Of a DNA stretch of 27,474 nucleotides, positions 17,301 to 23,200 are shown piece by piece. The stretch lies in NCBI GenBank assembly GCA_944350065.1, contig CALVOD010000007.1:1-27474 (forward strand), given 5' to 3'. Within the stretch, counting starts at the first letter, position 1. Every line of letters starts with the position of its first letter. Under the pieces are notes generated by a model, which saw nothing but the letters and a program-made list of their open reading frames with translations, ran no database searches and was not told the origin of the DNA. This stretch comes from an uncultured Clostridia bacterium (GTDB lineage Bacteria; Bacillota; Clostridia; Christensenellales; DTU072). Both the position numbers and the translations under genes were made by a program.

Positions 17301-18948
17301 AGTTGGGCGTGAACTGCGCCGTGACCTCGAGGTCGGATTCTATGACGTCGAATTCCTTGTTCCAACCCGTGAACGAATACCCGTTGCGTACGGGAGTTTG
17401 GGCGGGCGGCTCGGCGGCGCCGAGATATTCCACGTAGCGCACCGCAAGCTCGGTATGGTCGTGGTTATAGAAGGTGACTTTATATGTGTTCACCGAATAA
17501 TACGCGTAAGCGTTGATATTATTGGTGACCGCGTTGAGCGCCGCGTCGGGTATGTCCCAGCTTCCGGTATGTCCCTTTTTGGCGGGAGCGGAGGGTCTGG
17601 AAACCGACGCGCCGTAGCGCACTTCGTAAGTGAGATATACGCCGTATTCCTGACCTCCGATTTCCACCGTCTCCGTCAACGGCTCGTCAAGCGTTATATC
17701 CGTCGAAACGAGGAATCTTACCGTATAGAGTTTCTCCCACTTCGCGTAGAGCGTGGTCTCTCCGCCCACTCTCGAATTGACGAAATCCCATTCGGTGGCG
17801 CCTTCGGGCTGGCGGTACCAGCCGACGAATTCGTATCCCGGTCTGACGGGGTCGGGCTCGGGCTTGGACACGATGGCGTTATACGTAATATCTTCCGCAA
17901 CGTAATAGACGCTCGAGCCTTCTTCGGTCTCGTAATTGAGGTCGAAGGTGACGTCATACTGGTTTGTAGCATAGACGGCAATTATCTCGAGGTTACTCTT
18001 TACGCTGTCGAAGCCTTGATCCCAACCGACGAAATGCGTATGGTTTTGCGGAAGCTCTTTCGGAAAATCGAACTCCGCGATTTCATCTGCGTATTCGTTG
18101 GCGAAATCGCACCCGTAGGGAACGTCTTTAAAAGTCTCGATAAGCACGAGTCCCGACGAATCTATACTTTGGTAATAGAAGTTTACCGTGAAGGTCTGCA
18201 CGGAATACTCGGCGTACACGGTGATATCCGTGCGGACGTTGGTGAAGACGGTACGGCTCCACTTACCCGACATACCGTCCTTGGGCGCGGGCGGGACAGC
18301 GGGCACGTCGGTAAGTGTCGCGCCCTCTTTAACGCTCTTGACTATCGGATCCGAGCCTTCCACGATAAAAGTTATGTAATAAAGTTTGGACCACTTCGCG
18401 TACAGCGTGGTGTCGGAGGTGATTATTTCGGTGGAGAAATTGAATTGGTTATTGAAAGTGGCTTCTTTGTACCAGCCGTCGAAAGCGTAACCGTCGCGCG
18501 TGGGGTCTTCGGGCGCCGCGACTTTACCGTATTCGGGCACCGAAGCGCTCTCCACCGGGCTGCCGTAGCCGGTGTCGAAAGTGACGGTGTAACGCCTCAT
18601 AGCCGCGTCGGCGGCTTTGACGTCCACGGTGAACGAAGTTGTTTGTCCCTTATATTCGATGATGACGGCGAGGTCCTGCTGTTCCTTCGCCGTGCTGAAA
18701 TTCAGTATGCGCAAATCCTCTCTCACGTCGGTGGCAAAAACCATATATTCTTTGCCGTCCGAACGGGTGACGTTGAGTTTGATCCCGGTGATGTCGAGAT
18801 CTTCGCCGATGAGGTATTCGGTCTTGTATTCACTGTCATCGGTGATGGCTATACCGACGACTTCGACCGCCACGCAGGAAGCAAGCGATACTATCGCGGT
18901 CAATACCAAAAGAACGAGCAAAACCGATACAATTTTTTTCTTAGCCAT
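8371..18948 (-). CDS. Giant surface lipoprotein: Ig-like domain, InlB-like repeats, BspA-type LRR solenoid
   Basis: One uninterrupted frame encodes about 3525 residues. The N-terminus is a lipoprotein signal (hydrophobic core, then LASC, lipidated Cys25). Residues about 30-113 resemble a bacterial Ig-like domain. Residues about 118-1095 hold about ten to twelve InlB-like modules with GWY...TLYAKW endings. From about 1100 to the end run LRR_5/BspA-type repeats (AFxGCTSLxxVTLP, VxIPxxV), broken by repeated GTPWL-type anchors and NGxLxxYxG hairpins. There is no LPXTG motif or C-terminal anchor; the chain ends in RIKAATAPAA, so anchoring is by the lipid. Of two adjacent ATGs, the second (18948) is better placed relative to AGAGGT. 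Such domains usually mediate adhesion or protein and glycan binding outside the cell; the ligand here is unknown. It heads the two-gene lipoprotein unit. Confidence 0.9.
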   Translation of the reverse strand: MAKKKIVSVLLVLLVLTAIVSLASCVAVEVVGIAITDDSEYKTEYLIGEDLDITGIKLNVTRSDGKEYMVFATDVREDLRILNFSTAKEQQDLAVIIEYKGQTTSFTVDVKAADAAMRRYTVTFDTGYGSPVESASVPEYGKVAAPEDPTRDGYAFDGWYKEATFNNQFNFSTEIITSDTTLYAKWSKLYYITFIVEGSDPIVKSVKEGATLTDVPAVPPAPKDGMSGKWSRTVFTNVRTDITVYAEYSVQTFTVNFYYQSIDSSGLVLIETFKDVPYGCDFANEYADEIAEFDFPKELPQNHTHFVGWDQGFDSVKSNLEIIAVYATNQYDVTFDLNYETEEGSSVYYVAEDITYNAIVSKPEPDPVRPGYEFVGWYRQPEGATEWDFVNSRVGGETTLYAKWEKLYTVRFLVSTDITLDEPLTETVEIGGQEYGVYLTYEVRYGASVSRPSAPAKKGHTGSWDIPDAALNAVTNNINAYAYYSVNTYKVTFYNHDHTELAVRYVEYLGAAEPPAQTPVRNGYSFTGWNKEFDVIESDLEVTAQFTPNSYSIRVFDGNVPENPNAYRIVDGVVFDSLITLAEPTYSGYKFAGWYTDSAYVNEWNIREQRLDRYEIKDGVVLSLYAKWIKLYIVTFYNENGDMSVASLEVESGLTVDEASAPALTEKTGYTMAWHVYSAGGVSDEAYVWSTPVTSDVDLIPKYTPIVYTLRFYFPEDLYTTRQVAYGGKLDKDDIPDPAPINGRTFVRWLTDVGELVVDRDHDIRSEYIVAKYDVTWTDGAGGTITVTQVEHGSSAVFPAAQFDLPTMTGYTFVSWQAQGNQDMYNVTENITLNPVFAKNTYTIRFRNPLTNEVYEQHVYGGTGNTPEQSLAYHTFVSLGSIVDAPSEVGKDFLGWRVTRNGDKILLGYSATGGAVKWNLASASGAEGATELPGTLIVTGENYYYSEASNIEYILGEQWWRDSVDALVETDGVWYRLRGADVEPEPLGSGTLKFAGGLFYAVENDTVFESEFKASVYEFVFRTGVNNESGNEIVLTENYTHGDVVRAPSVEGEDGKVFIGWYTEETFVNSYVFGNPATASATLYARWEEQTASKGVIYRLDGDGYVACGVDENDIPADGIFVVANYYDRKPVTGIDAEAFKNESRMKGIILPATLVSIGPNAFMNAVNLVSIEIPENVKSIPDNCFNGCVALETVLFPSNSALVSIGSGAFRNCVSLNSAMTESGASFPATLTSIGASAFNGCAAFTEITLPASVTDIGDNAFFGCSSLRYAVFERQTPCNLGANVFTRNGNDYNAFRIYVSNLTAYTAESVGANWRALADKLYSSANVDDSGEWTYVTSAGNAVLQQYIGNESAVTVPASLTVNGATVNVSGMADNVFGSTVTEVAIPAGVTISANTFLSATSLTAIALNGAGMSVSSEYLANAYSESATLNTLILRDSSLTLAELFAGSAPVNLKNLILDFNGDMTPSAYANNQYISYVRIGEYVTDVSANAFSGDTALQTVFFAGSICEEIGDNAFNGCISLTDFYYLNEGNPGLPSAIAYVGSEVFTGTPWLEAHSDEFVIIGGGILYKYNGSASVITIPAEVKTIAPYAFYTNSAIVAVLAEDGSELVTIGEYAFAECASLEVVVIPSDVRLIMQNAFYNASKLATVVALPKTAPELRGNAFNSSILTVYSTGSYYNWISGVRNVQVNNIVTDTEAGFIYSNADASAGGGLLVIKSVDNGGKIVIPSQIKTSNVTQIADYVLMRSVTELTVDSALIPIDNIDGGKVFAGVTKLTSLTIYYKGGAGGSVGIAASLKSLLELNASLDAIRVDGNASVAELFGAEGALSSNIKSVILTGFADGADNVIADNFLYNCAYVENIYIETENTLVRLEETNAEDIAVEATVGANAFRGTAWMDEYEGDFITVLGGNLIDYKGHGAVAEIPESVVRINGGAFATATDIAVVFIPASVTDIGERAFYGATHVVKVFMRGTSAPALGSLPFSSNPEIFVPAGYDAAYSSSDWASYGKTEVDYAYIVNFVREIGDDTYEQIIFDESPGKLYLYRKYTEIYDADGKLEGVEDYTDVAVTNMITLDGDHVVSLIGANAFVHTVTSVGVSLKSTLTENAFANIANLDKLICYDVAGEPKQQSATLWRIITDKGVREIEYDGSVTLDELLGTTDEAYARPATLTAITISDGVTETVKDLLAGWDGITDISFPESIEKVGPNSLENTAWYAAYDGSSVILGGGLLYKFKGADATVVIPAGVRVINTGAFSTLVWNEVAGDWDTSSTLKVSRIRFETGSVATTILDYAFAGCAMLNSITLPSSMRYIAENAFDGTQFRVESDMLIVRGDSGGATLVKYYGSDEQVFLPTEVRVISAGAFKGNKDIISISYLAAGSLLTTVCEEAFFDCTNLSTVALPQTVSSIGRAAFHNTKWLADQIASGKDAKIQNVLYQKIERPINNTFTVSAEYKSVTTGALDNVSFELDGKEYRVTLDIGTVELASGASISSEELYSLLSTKGVYKFVSDGSRSLSALIGGREPLGNISVLGFNTAAKEIAENYAYGWASVTSVDPLSEKVVRVGAGAFVGTAWYENATDEFVTSGSILIKYNGVGGSVTVGAPGGINITAFTADAFKGNTEITEIIFEQNASRITEIPAEAFLGCSSLTNIVLPANVSVYGENAFAGTPWLTETAADENGYVVVDGSLIAYVGDSSEIVIPQETEYIYPYVFRDNENIVSVAFDRYSLVTEIEANTFLNCANLISITLSESVIYVDRTAFTGTAWLNSNDILYYIDTYNGVKRAVLYVGSGGVVRIPFDVTEISPEAFRGVTTITGIVFTDNTKLTEIPAGAFEGCTSLTTVTLVSAIKTIGDNAFAGTPYLSALTGEFSIVNGKLVRYNGTATEIVLPDTVVSLEPTAFAGNASIVSVDMSATSLTRIPEGAFEGCTALNSVILPATLEYVGEDAFSGTALMSAFNASDEEYFTLPAGERHLLVAAKADIKDVTIPAEADYIPAYVFGGNEVIESVTFTAPVTAEAGAFVGCKMLSTVNGIEFLTVEGDVFTGTKYALLATDGFIVINGVLSAYTGKGGDIVIPAGVSVIKAGVFTGNASITSVSFAETDRDVTIEADAFRNCVNLVSAEFSTENDVVSVGERAFYNTYWAKNYPLDLLVVNGRAVAYFAEGTAIRITADVTEIAPGVFAGNKNIASLVFDTRTTTITIPEGAFMNCTSLNSITFPGSNIVIGKNAFYGTSWYTRQSSAYVTVNGMLIAYKGSSPELTIPANVTYIYDYVFGGNTDIISLAFASTIRLTSISGTAFAGCTSLATVTLPASLNYLELTAFEGTPWLAAQGDMIIVGNKLLAYRGAGGSVVIPNSVYSLGEGVFTGNTTITSVSFALGSYVTSIPAEAFTGCTSLASVTFPEGILNVGQNAFKDTPWYNNLKEGEGLTGGAYILNGRLLFYKGEATSYTVPSNVTAIADSAFSGTSVKEIIVTSGNPASLNPGSALDGMDIYVPADSVTAYKNHTYWLRYTLRIKAATAPAA
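8480..15650 (-). repeat. BspA-type leucine-rich repeat array with 91-97-codon supermodules
   Basis: LRR_5 units of about 22-24 residues (AFxGxxSLxxVxLPxxVxxIGxxAF) fill this block. A G-T-x-W/Y anchor recurs with its aromatic (or equivalent) codon at plus-strand 8689, 8962, 9238, 9514, 9796, 10081, 10354, 10642, 10927, 11218, 11686, 11974, 12295, 13252 and 14284. The first ten are spaced 91, 92, 92, 94, 95, 91, 96, 95 and 97 codons apart. The later gaps are 156, 96, 107, 319 and 344 codons. Each anchor is followed by a hairpin of the form NGxLxxYxGxG. Confidence 0.85.
15680..18600 (-). repeat. Array of InlB-like (Flg_new) beta-grasp modules
   Basis: Within the giant lipoprotein about ten to twelve modules follow one another, each ending in a variant of G-W-Y/D/N ... 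L-Y-A-K-W or V-Y-A-E-Y. Clear full modules end in TTLYAKWSK, TTLYAKWEK, LSLYAKWIK and ATLYARWEEQ. Shorter variants end in TVYAEYS, IAVYATN, VTAQFTPN and NPVFAKN. Long GWY-type and short W-D/N-type modules partly alternate. The modules differ widely in sequence, so this is an old array and not a recent DNA duplication. Confidence 0.8.
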
Positions 18949-18953
18949 CATAT

Positions 18954-18960
18954 ACCTCTG
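18954..18960 (-). promoter_or_regulatory. Ribosome binding site of the giant lipoprotein
   Basis: CAGAGGT on the minus strand lies 2 bases before the ATG at 18951 and 5 before the ATG at 18948, favouring the second. Directly upstream is a GC hairpin (GCGCG 18963-18967, CGCGC 18971-18975, loop of three) that would sit in the 5' leader next to this site and could limit ribosome access. Confidence 0.6.
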
Positions 18961-18997
18961 GAGCGCGTAACGCGCCGGCGCATATTTATATATAATA

Positions 18998-19025
18998 ATT
19001 ATAGCAAAGCGCGGAGAAATTGCAA
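18998..19025 (-). promoter_or_regulatory. Sigma-70-type promoter of the lipoprotein pair
   Basis: On the minus strand TTGCAA (19020-19025) and TATAAT (18998-19003) are separated by 16 bases. The -10 is a perfect consensus and the -35 matches 4 of 6. The predicted start near 18990 gives a leader of about 40 bases containing the GC hairpin. No other convincing promoter was seen before the second lipoprotein gene. Confidence 0.65.
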
Positions 19026-19067
19026 CCGCTTTCCGGATTTTTTACCCTTAATTTATTATTATATAAG

Positions 19068-19081
19068 CGGCGCACGCGCCG
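19068..19081. promoter_or_regulatory. Inverted repeat between divergent promoters (possible operator)
   Basis: CGGCGC-AC-GCGCCG is a 14-base dyad lying between the minus-strand -35 (19020-19025) and the plus-strand -35 (19098-19103), in otherwise AT-rich DNA. AAGCGGCGC at 19065-19073 recurs at 19145-19153 downstream of the plus-strand promoter. It could be a repressor site or just a stable hairpin; no regulator gene is next to it. Confidence 0.35.
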
Positions 19082-19097
19082 TATGTGCTTTAAACGC

Positions 19098-19126
19098 GTG
19101 AAAATCATAATTTTACGGGCTATAAT
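19098..19126 (+). promoter_or_regulatory. Sigma-70-type promoter of the GNAT-phosphatase-ligase genes
   Basis: GTGAAA (19098-19103, 4 of 6 to consensus) and a perfect TATAAT (19121-19126) are separated by 17 bases. The predicted start near 19133 leaves a leader of about 42 bases before the ATG at 19175. It argues against the TTG at 19139, which would lie almost at the transcription start. Confidence 0.6.
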
Positions 19127-19174
19127 TCTTCGTTTTGCTTGTCAAGCGGCGCGGATTTTGGTAATATATATGCT

Positions 19175-20167
19175 ATGTACGTGCAGTCGTTGAAAAATCT
19201 GCATAAAACCTGCTTCGGAGACGGAGACGCGTATACCGATTTCTTTTTTTCGGAGCGTTATCCCGCGGCGAAAAGCTACGTTACCGAGCGCGAAGGCAAG
19301 CCGGTAAGCGTCGTTTACGCGCGCTTTTTCGAGCTGAACGTAGCGGGCAGGAAATTGGAAGTGCCCTTCTTCACGGGCATAGCCACCGACCCCGCGTACA
19401 GGAACCGCCATCTCGCCAAAGAGCTTATTGCGAAGGCTTGCCGCGATCTCGAAAACGCCGGTTACCCCTTCGTGCTGTTGCACCCTTTCAACCACGATTT
19501 TTACCGTAAAATGGGTTTCGGCACGGCTAACCGTATGTCCCGTTTTTCACCCGCGCCCTACGTCGCGCCGTCGAAAGGCGAACGCGTCGCGCGCCCTCTT
19601 TCCGAAGCCGACGCCGAAGCCGCTTACATTATGTATTCGGCGTATACCGCAAGCGTTACGGCTTCGCGCACACGCTCCCGAGACGAGTTTTTCAAAGCGT
19701 TCAAACAGTTTCTTAAAGACGGTGGTTCGGGTTACCTGATTTTACATAACGGTATCCCGAAAGCCTATGTTTTGATAGAAGAAAACGAAGTTACGGAAGC
19801 GGTTGCGCAAGACTGCGACGCCTTTGACGGAGTCAAGGAATGTCTCGGTCTGAGGCTACCTTTGCACGACGCTCGCGGCGACGCCTATTCCATGGCGAAA
19901 GCGCTCGATCTACGCAGTCTCTTCCTACTCCTCCCCTTGAGGGGAGTTACTGTAAACGCGCGCTTCGGGTACGGCGGTAAGACGTACGAACTTAATATCG
20001 AAAACGGCGATTTCATATCGCTTACGGAGGTAGCCGACAAAGGGTATTACGAAGTCGGCGAATCGGAGCTTATCGAAATCGCGCTGGGAGGCGGTACCCG
20101 CCTGAGAGAAAATCCCCTGTCGGACGTTTTCCCGGAATACAATCTCGTAATGTTCGAGAAATACTGA
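19175..20167 (+). CDS. GNAT-family N-acetyltransferase, Eis-like
   Basis: This is a cytoplasmic acetyl-CoA-dependent acyltransferase of about 330 residues. The acetyl-CoA-binding motif A is visible as GIATDPAYRNRHLAKEL (about 68-84) and is followed by LLHPFNHDFYRKMGF (about 101-115), the arrangement of the Eis-type subgroup, where two GNAT-like halves are followed by a sterol-carrier-like domain. The chain is shorter than the roughly 400 residues of Eis proteins, and the C-terminal third shows no motif I can name. The frame stays open back to a TTG at 19139, but the promoter position favours the ATG at 19175; the ribosome site there is weak. The gene is 16 bases upstream of the phosphatase gene and likely co-transcribed. 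Eis relatives acetylate aminoglycosides or other amines; the substrate here is unknown. Confidence 0.8.
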   Translation: MYVQSLKNLHKTCFGDGDAYTDFFFSERYPAAKSYVTEREGKPVSVVYARFFELNVAGRKLEVPFFTGIATDPAYRNRHLAKELIAKACRDLENAGYPFVLLHPFNHDFYRKMGFGTANRMSRFSPAPYVAPSKGERVARPLSEADAEAAYIMYSAYTASVTASRTRSRDEFFKAFKQFLKDGGSGYLILHNGIPKAYVLIEENEVTEAVAQDCDAFDGVKECLGLRLPLHDARGDAYSMAKALDLRSLFLLLPLRGVTVNARFGYGGKTYELNIENGDFISLTEVADKGYYEVGESELIEIALGGGTRLRENPLSDVFPEYNLVMFEKY

Positions 20168-20183
20168 CTCAAGGAGAAGACCG

Positions 20184-21395
20184 ATGAAACAAGTCGATCA
20201 AAAAAGGCAGAAGAAGATATTATGGATAGTAATAGCCGTAATATTGAGCGTATGTATTGTCGCGAGCGCGATACTGTTTTCAATATATTACGTTGATTCC
20301 AGCGTCAAGCCGCAGGTAGACGTCAACGCGAAGAACGTCATACTGCTCATAGGCGACGGAATGGGTCCGGAGCACATCAAGGCGGGCGAGCTGTACGAAG
20401 GTTCCCTGCTCGCTATGCAGAAATTCCCCACCCAGGGAGAAGTCGTTACGCGTTCGCTCACTCCTCCTTTCACCGATTCGGCGGCGGCTGCGACCGCCAT
20501 CGCCACCGGCAACAAGACCTATAACAGCCGTATCAGCTACAAGGACGGCAAGTCGTTCACCACTATAGCGGAAGAAGCTATGGCGGCTGACAAGAAGGTG
20601 GGCATAATCGCCACCAAGAGCATCACCGACGCCACCCCGGCGGCGTTCCTTGCGCACGTCAAGAACCGCGACATGTCCGACGAAATAGCAGCTCAGATGC
20701 TTGCGAGCGACGTAGACGTTCTGTTCGGTCTGAACGACGATTCCATGCGTGCGCTTTCCTCGCAGATAGCTACCGACACGCGCGATTATTGCACGAGTTT
20801 CGAAGAAATAGCGGCTTCTTCTGCGGAGAAAATCGTAGGTCTTTTCGACGAAGCGATCCCCACTCTCGGAGCGAACACCCTCTCCTATCTCACCGAGAAG
20901 GCGCTCGACACCCTTTCCAAGGATAACGACAACGGTTTCTTCCTCATGGTCGAAGGCTCGAAGATAGATTCTTACAGCCACGACAACGATATGGAAGGAA
21001 TGTTGCGCGAGTTAAGGGCTTTCGACGACGCGGTATCCACGGCGAAAAGCTGGGCGTCCAAGAACGGAGACACGGCGGTCATAGTGGTAGCCGATCACGA
21101 GACGGGCAATCTCACGATACCCGACGACGCGACGATGGAAGACCTTATCGACTATGAAAAGAGCGACAACTGGTTCAAATCCACGATGCACACGAACTCC
21201 AACGTCAGATATTTCATATACAACGTAGGCACCGAACCCGTATACGGCGACGTACCGACAGGCACGTTCGACGATCAGGGCAATCAGATCTACGTGAACG
21301 ACATAATTTCCTATAAGGAAGAACAGCTCAAAGATTTCCCGGAGAAGATAGACAACACGGACGTCTACAGGCTGATCAAACAACTGTTATTCTGA
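20184..21395 (+). CDS. Alkaline phosphatase, PhoA family, membrane-anchored
   Basis: This is a 403-residue extracytoplasmic phosphomonoesterase releasing inorganic phosphate. A hydrophobic helix (about 12-35) after a basic N-terminus serves as a signal or anchor, with no obvious cleavage site. The active-site set of the E. coli enzyme maps in order: D58, D98-S99-A100 with nucleophile S99, D149 and T151 (TDAT), R162, E257, D262, H266, D304-H305 and H336. The position equivalent to E. coli Lys328 is Ser263. The chain is about 50-70 residues shorter than E. coli PhoA, the shortening falling mainly between the core motifs. AAGGAG (20171-20176) lies 7 bases before the ATG. It follows the GNAT gene by 16 bases and precedes the acyl-CoA synthetase by 61, with no terminator between. 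Confidence 0.92.
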   Translation: MKQVDQKRQKKILWIVIAVILSVCIVASAILFSIYYVDSSVKPQVDVNAKNVILLIGDGMGPEHIKAGELYEGSLLAMQKFPTQGEVVTRSLTPPFTDSAAAATAIATGNKTYNSRISYKDGKSFTTIAEEAMAADKKVGIIATKSITDATPAAFLAHVKNRDMSDEIAAQMLASDVDVLFGLNDDSMRALSSQIATDTRDYCTSFEEIAASSAEKIVGLFDEAIPTLGANTLSYLTEKALDTLSKDNDNGFFLMVEGSKIDSYSHDNDMEGMLRELRAFDDAVSTAKSWASKNGDTAVIVVADHETGNLTIPDDATMEDLIDYEKSDNWFKSTMHTNSNVRYFIYNVGTEPVYGDVPTGTFDDQGNQIYVNDIISYKEEQLKDFPEKIDNTDVYRLIKQLLF

Positions 21396-21456
21396 GGGAA
21401 ATATTCTTAAAAGAAAAACGAAAACTTCAAAGAATAATAAGAAAAGGTCAATAAAT

Positions 21457-23130
21457 ATGGAAAAATTGATGAATATCACGGTCGGCGAAATGCTGAACAA
21501 CATAGCGAAAAAGTACCCTACCAAACTGGCAGTAAAATATATCGAAGTTAATTACACGCGCACCTATTACGAATTCAACAAAGAGGTGGACAAATACGCC
21601 AAGGGTTTGCTCGGAATGGGCATACGCAAAGGCGATCACGTGGCGGTATGGGCTACGAACTATCCGGAATGGCTGATACTGTTTTTCGCGACCGCGCGTA
21701 TCGGCGCGGTGCTGGTGACGGTCAACACCAACTATAAGGAAGCGGAACTCGAATATCTTCTGTCCAACTCCGACAGTAAAGCGCTGTTCATCTGCGACGG
21801 TATCAAGGATATCGACTGCGAGAAAATAATCTATTCGGTATGCCCCGAGCTGAAGAAGTGCAAGCCGGGCGAACTGAACAACGAAAGGCTTCCCTTCCTG
21901 AAGTACGTCGTATCCTTCGACAACTGGTACGAAGGAATGTACAACTGGTCTCAGATCCCCTATTTCGGCGTGCTGGTGAGCAACGAGGAATACAATGCGG
22001 TGAAGCATTCGCTCGATCCCGACGACGTGGTCAACATGCAATACACTTCGGGTACCACGGGCTTCCCGAAAGGCGTCATGCTTACCCATAACAATATCGT
22101 CAACAACGGAATGGCTATCGGCGACTGCATGAAATTCACCACGAAAGACAAGCTCTGCATTCCCGTGCCCTTCTTCCACTGCTTCGGAATGGTGCTCGCG
22201 ATAATGGCGTCGGTAACTCACGGCGCGGCGATGGTACCGCTGCTGTGGTACACTCCCATGAAGGTAATGCACGCGGTGGAATACGAGAAGTGCACCGCCG
22301 TACACGGCGTTCCCACGATGTACATAAGGATGCTCGAGCACCGCGATTTCTCGCGTTACGATTTCTCCTCGCTCCGCACGGGCATAATGGCGGGCTCCCC
22401 CTGCCCCGTCAAAGTTATGCAGGACGTTATCGATAAAATGAATATGAAAGAGATAACGATAACCTACGGACAGACCGAAGCGAGCCCCGCCTGCACGATG
22501 ACGACGGTGGACGACAGCATCGAAAAGCGCGTGGCGACGGTCGGCAAGGAGCTGCCCTTTATGGAAACCAAGATCGTCGATCCCGAAACGGGAGAAGATC
22601 TTCCCAACGGTCAACCCGGCGAATTCGTGGTACGCGGCTACAACGTGATGAAGGGCTACTACAAGATGCCCGAAGCCACCGCAGCGGCGATAGACAAGGA
22701 CGGCTGGCTCCATACCGGAGACATCGCGATAAAGGACGACGACGGCTATTACCGTATCACGGGACGCATCAAGGATATGATCATCCGCGGCGGCGAGAAC
22801 ATATTCCCGAAAGAAATCGAAGACTTCATCTACACCCATCCGGACGTGGTGGACGTGCAGATCGTCGCGGTGCCTTCCGAGAAATACGGCGAAGAAGCGT
22901 ACGCGTTCGTCATCAAGCGCGAAGGCAGCAAGGTCACTCCGAAGGACATACAGGCTTACGTTGCCAACAACATGGCACGCCACAAAGTTCCTTCCTACGT
23001 CGAATTCATCGACAAGATGCCCATGACAGCAAGCGGCAAGATACAGAAATTCGTGCTCCGCGATATGGCGAAAGAGCATCTGAACGTCAAGGGCGACGAC
23101 TTCGTATTCGTGGACAGCGAGCAGAAATAA
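21457..23130 (+). CDS. Acyl-CoA synthetase (AMP-binding, FadD-like)
   Basis: This 557-residue cytoplasmic or membrane-associated enzyme activates a carboxylic acid as an acyl-adenylate and passes it to coenzyme A. All adenylate-forming motifs are present: the phosphate loop YTSGTTGFPKG (196-206), YGQTEAS (337-343), GWLHTGD (416-422), the hinge GRIKDMIIRGGENI (436-449), and the catalytic lysine K528 in TASGKIQK. Length and motif order fit medium- or long-chain fatty acyl-CoA synthetases; the acid cannot be told from sequence alone. AAAAGG lies 9 bases before the ATG. It is the last gene of the plus-strand unit and ends about 70 bases before a strong terminator. Neither neighbour is an obvious fatty-acid gene, so co-transcription may not mean a shared pathway. 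Confidence 0.92.
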   Translation: MEKLMNITVGEMLNNIAKKYPTKLAVKYIEVNYTRTYYEFNKEVDKYAKGLLGMGIRKGDHVAVWATNYPEWLILFFATARIGAVLVTVNTNYKEAELEYLLSNSDSKALFICDGIKDIDCEKIIYSVCPELKKCKPGELNNERLPFLKYVVSFDNWYEGMYNWSQIPYFGVLVSNEEYNAVKHSLDPDDVVNMQYTSGTTGFPKGVMLTHNNIVNNGMAIGDCMKFTTKDKLCIPVPFFHCFGMVLAIMASVTHGAAMVPLLWYTPMKVMHAVEYEKCTAVHGVPTMYIRMLEHRDFSRYDFSSLRTGIMAGSPCPVKVMQDVIDKMNMKEITITYGQTEASPACTMTTVDDSIEKRVATVGKELPFMETKIVDPETGEDLPNGQPGEFVVRGYNVMKGYYKMPEATAAAIDKDGWLHTGDIAIKDDDGYYRITGRIKDMIIRGGENIFPKEIEDFIYTHPDVVDVQIVAVPSEKYGEEAYAFVIKREGSKVTPKDIQAYVANNMARHKVPSYVEFIDKMPMTASGKIQKFVLRDMAKEHLNVKGDDFVFVDSEQK

Positions 23131-23200
23131 CTGCCATTACGGGCTCCGAAACACGGTTTCTGGAATCCGTAACGGAGATATACTATAACGGCTATACAAT

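Noticed and set aside
17398..19101. A 567-codon plus-strand frame running through the start of the giant gene and the divergent promoter region
   Set aside because: It covers the InlB-module region in antisense and continues through both promoters, which a real gene would not do.
19139..19174. TTG start extending the GNAT protein by 12 residues
   Set aside because: It would start only about 6 bases after the predicted transcription start and has no ribosome site. The ATG at 19175 is more likely, although its own ribosome site is weak.
21448..23079. A 543-codon open frame on the minus strand opposite the acyl-CoA synthetase
   Set aside because: The plus-strand gene has all adenylate-forming motifs and a ribosome site. 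The minus frame is His/Val/Arg-rich without a domain.
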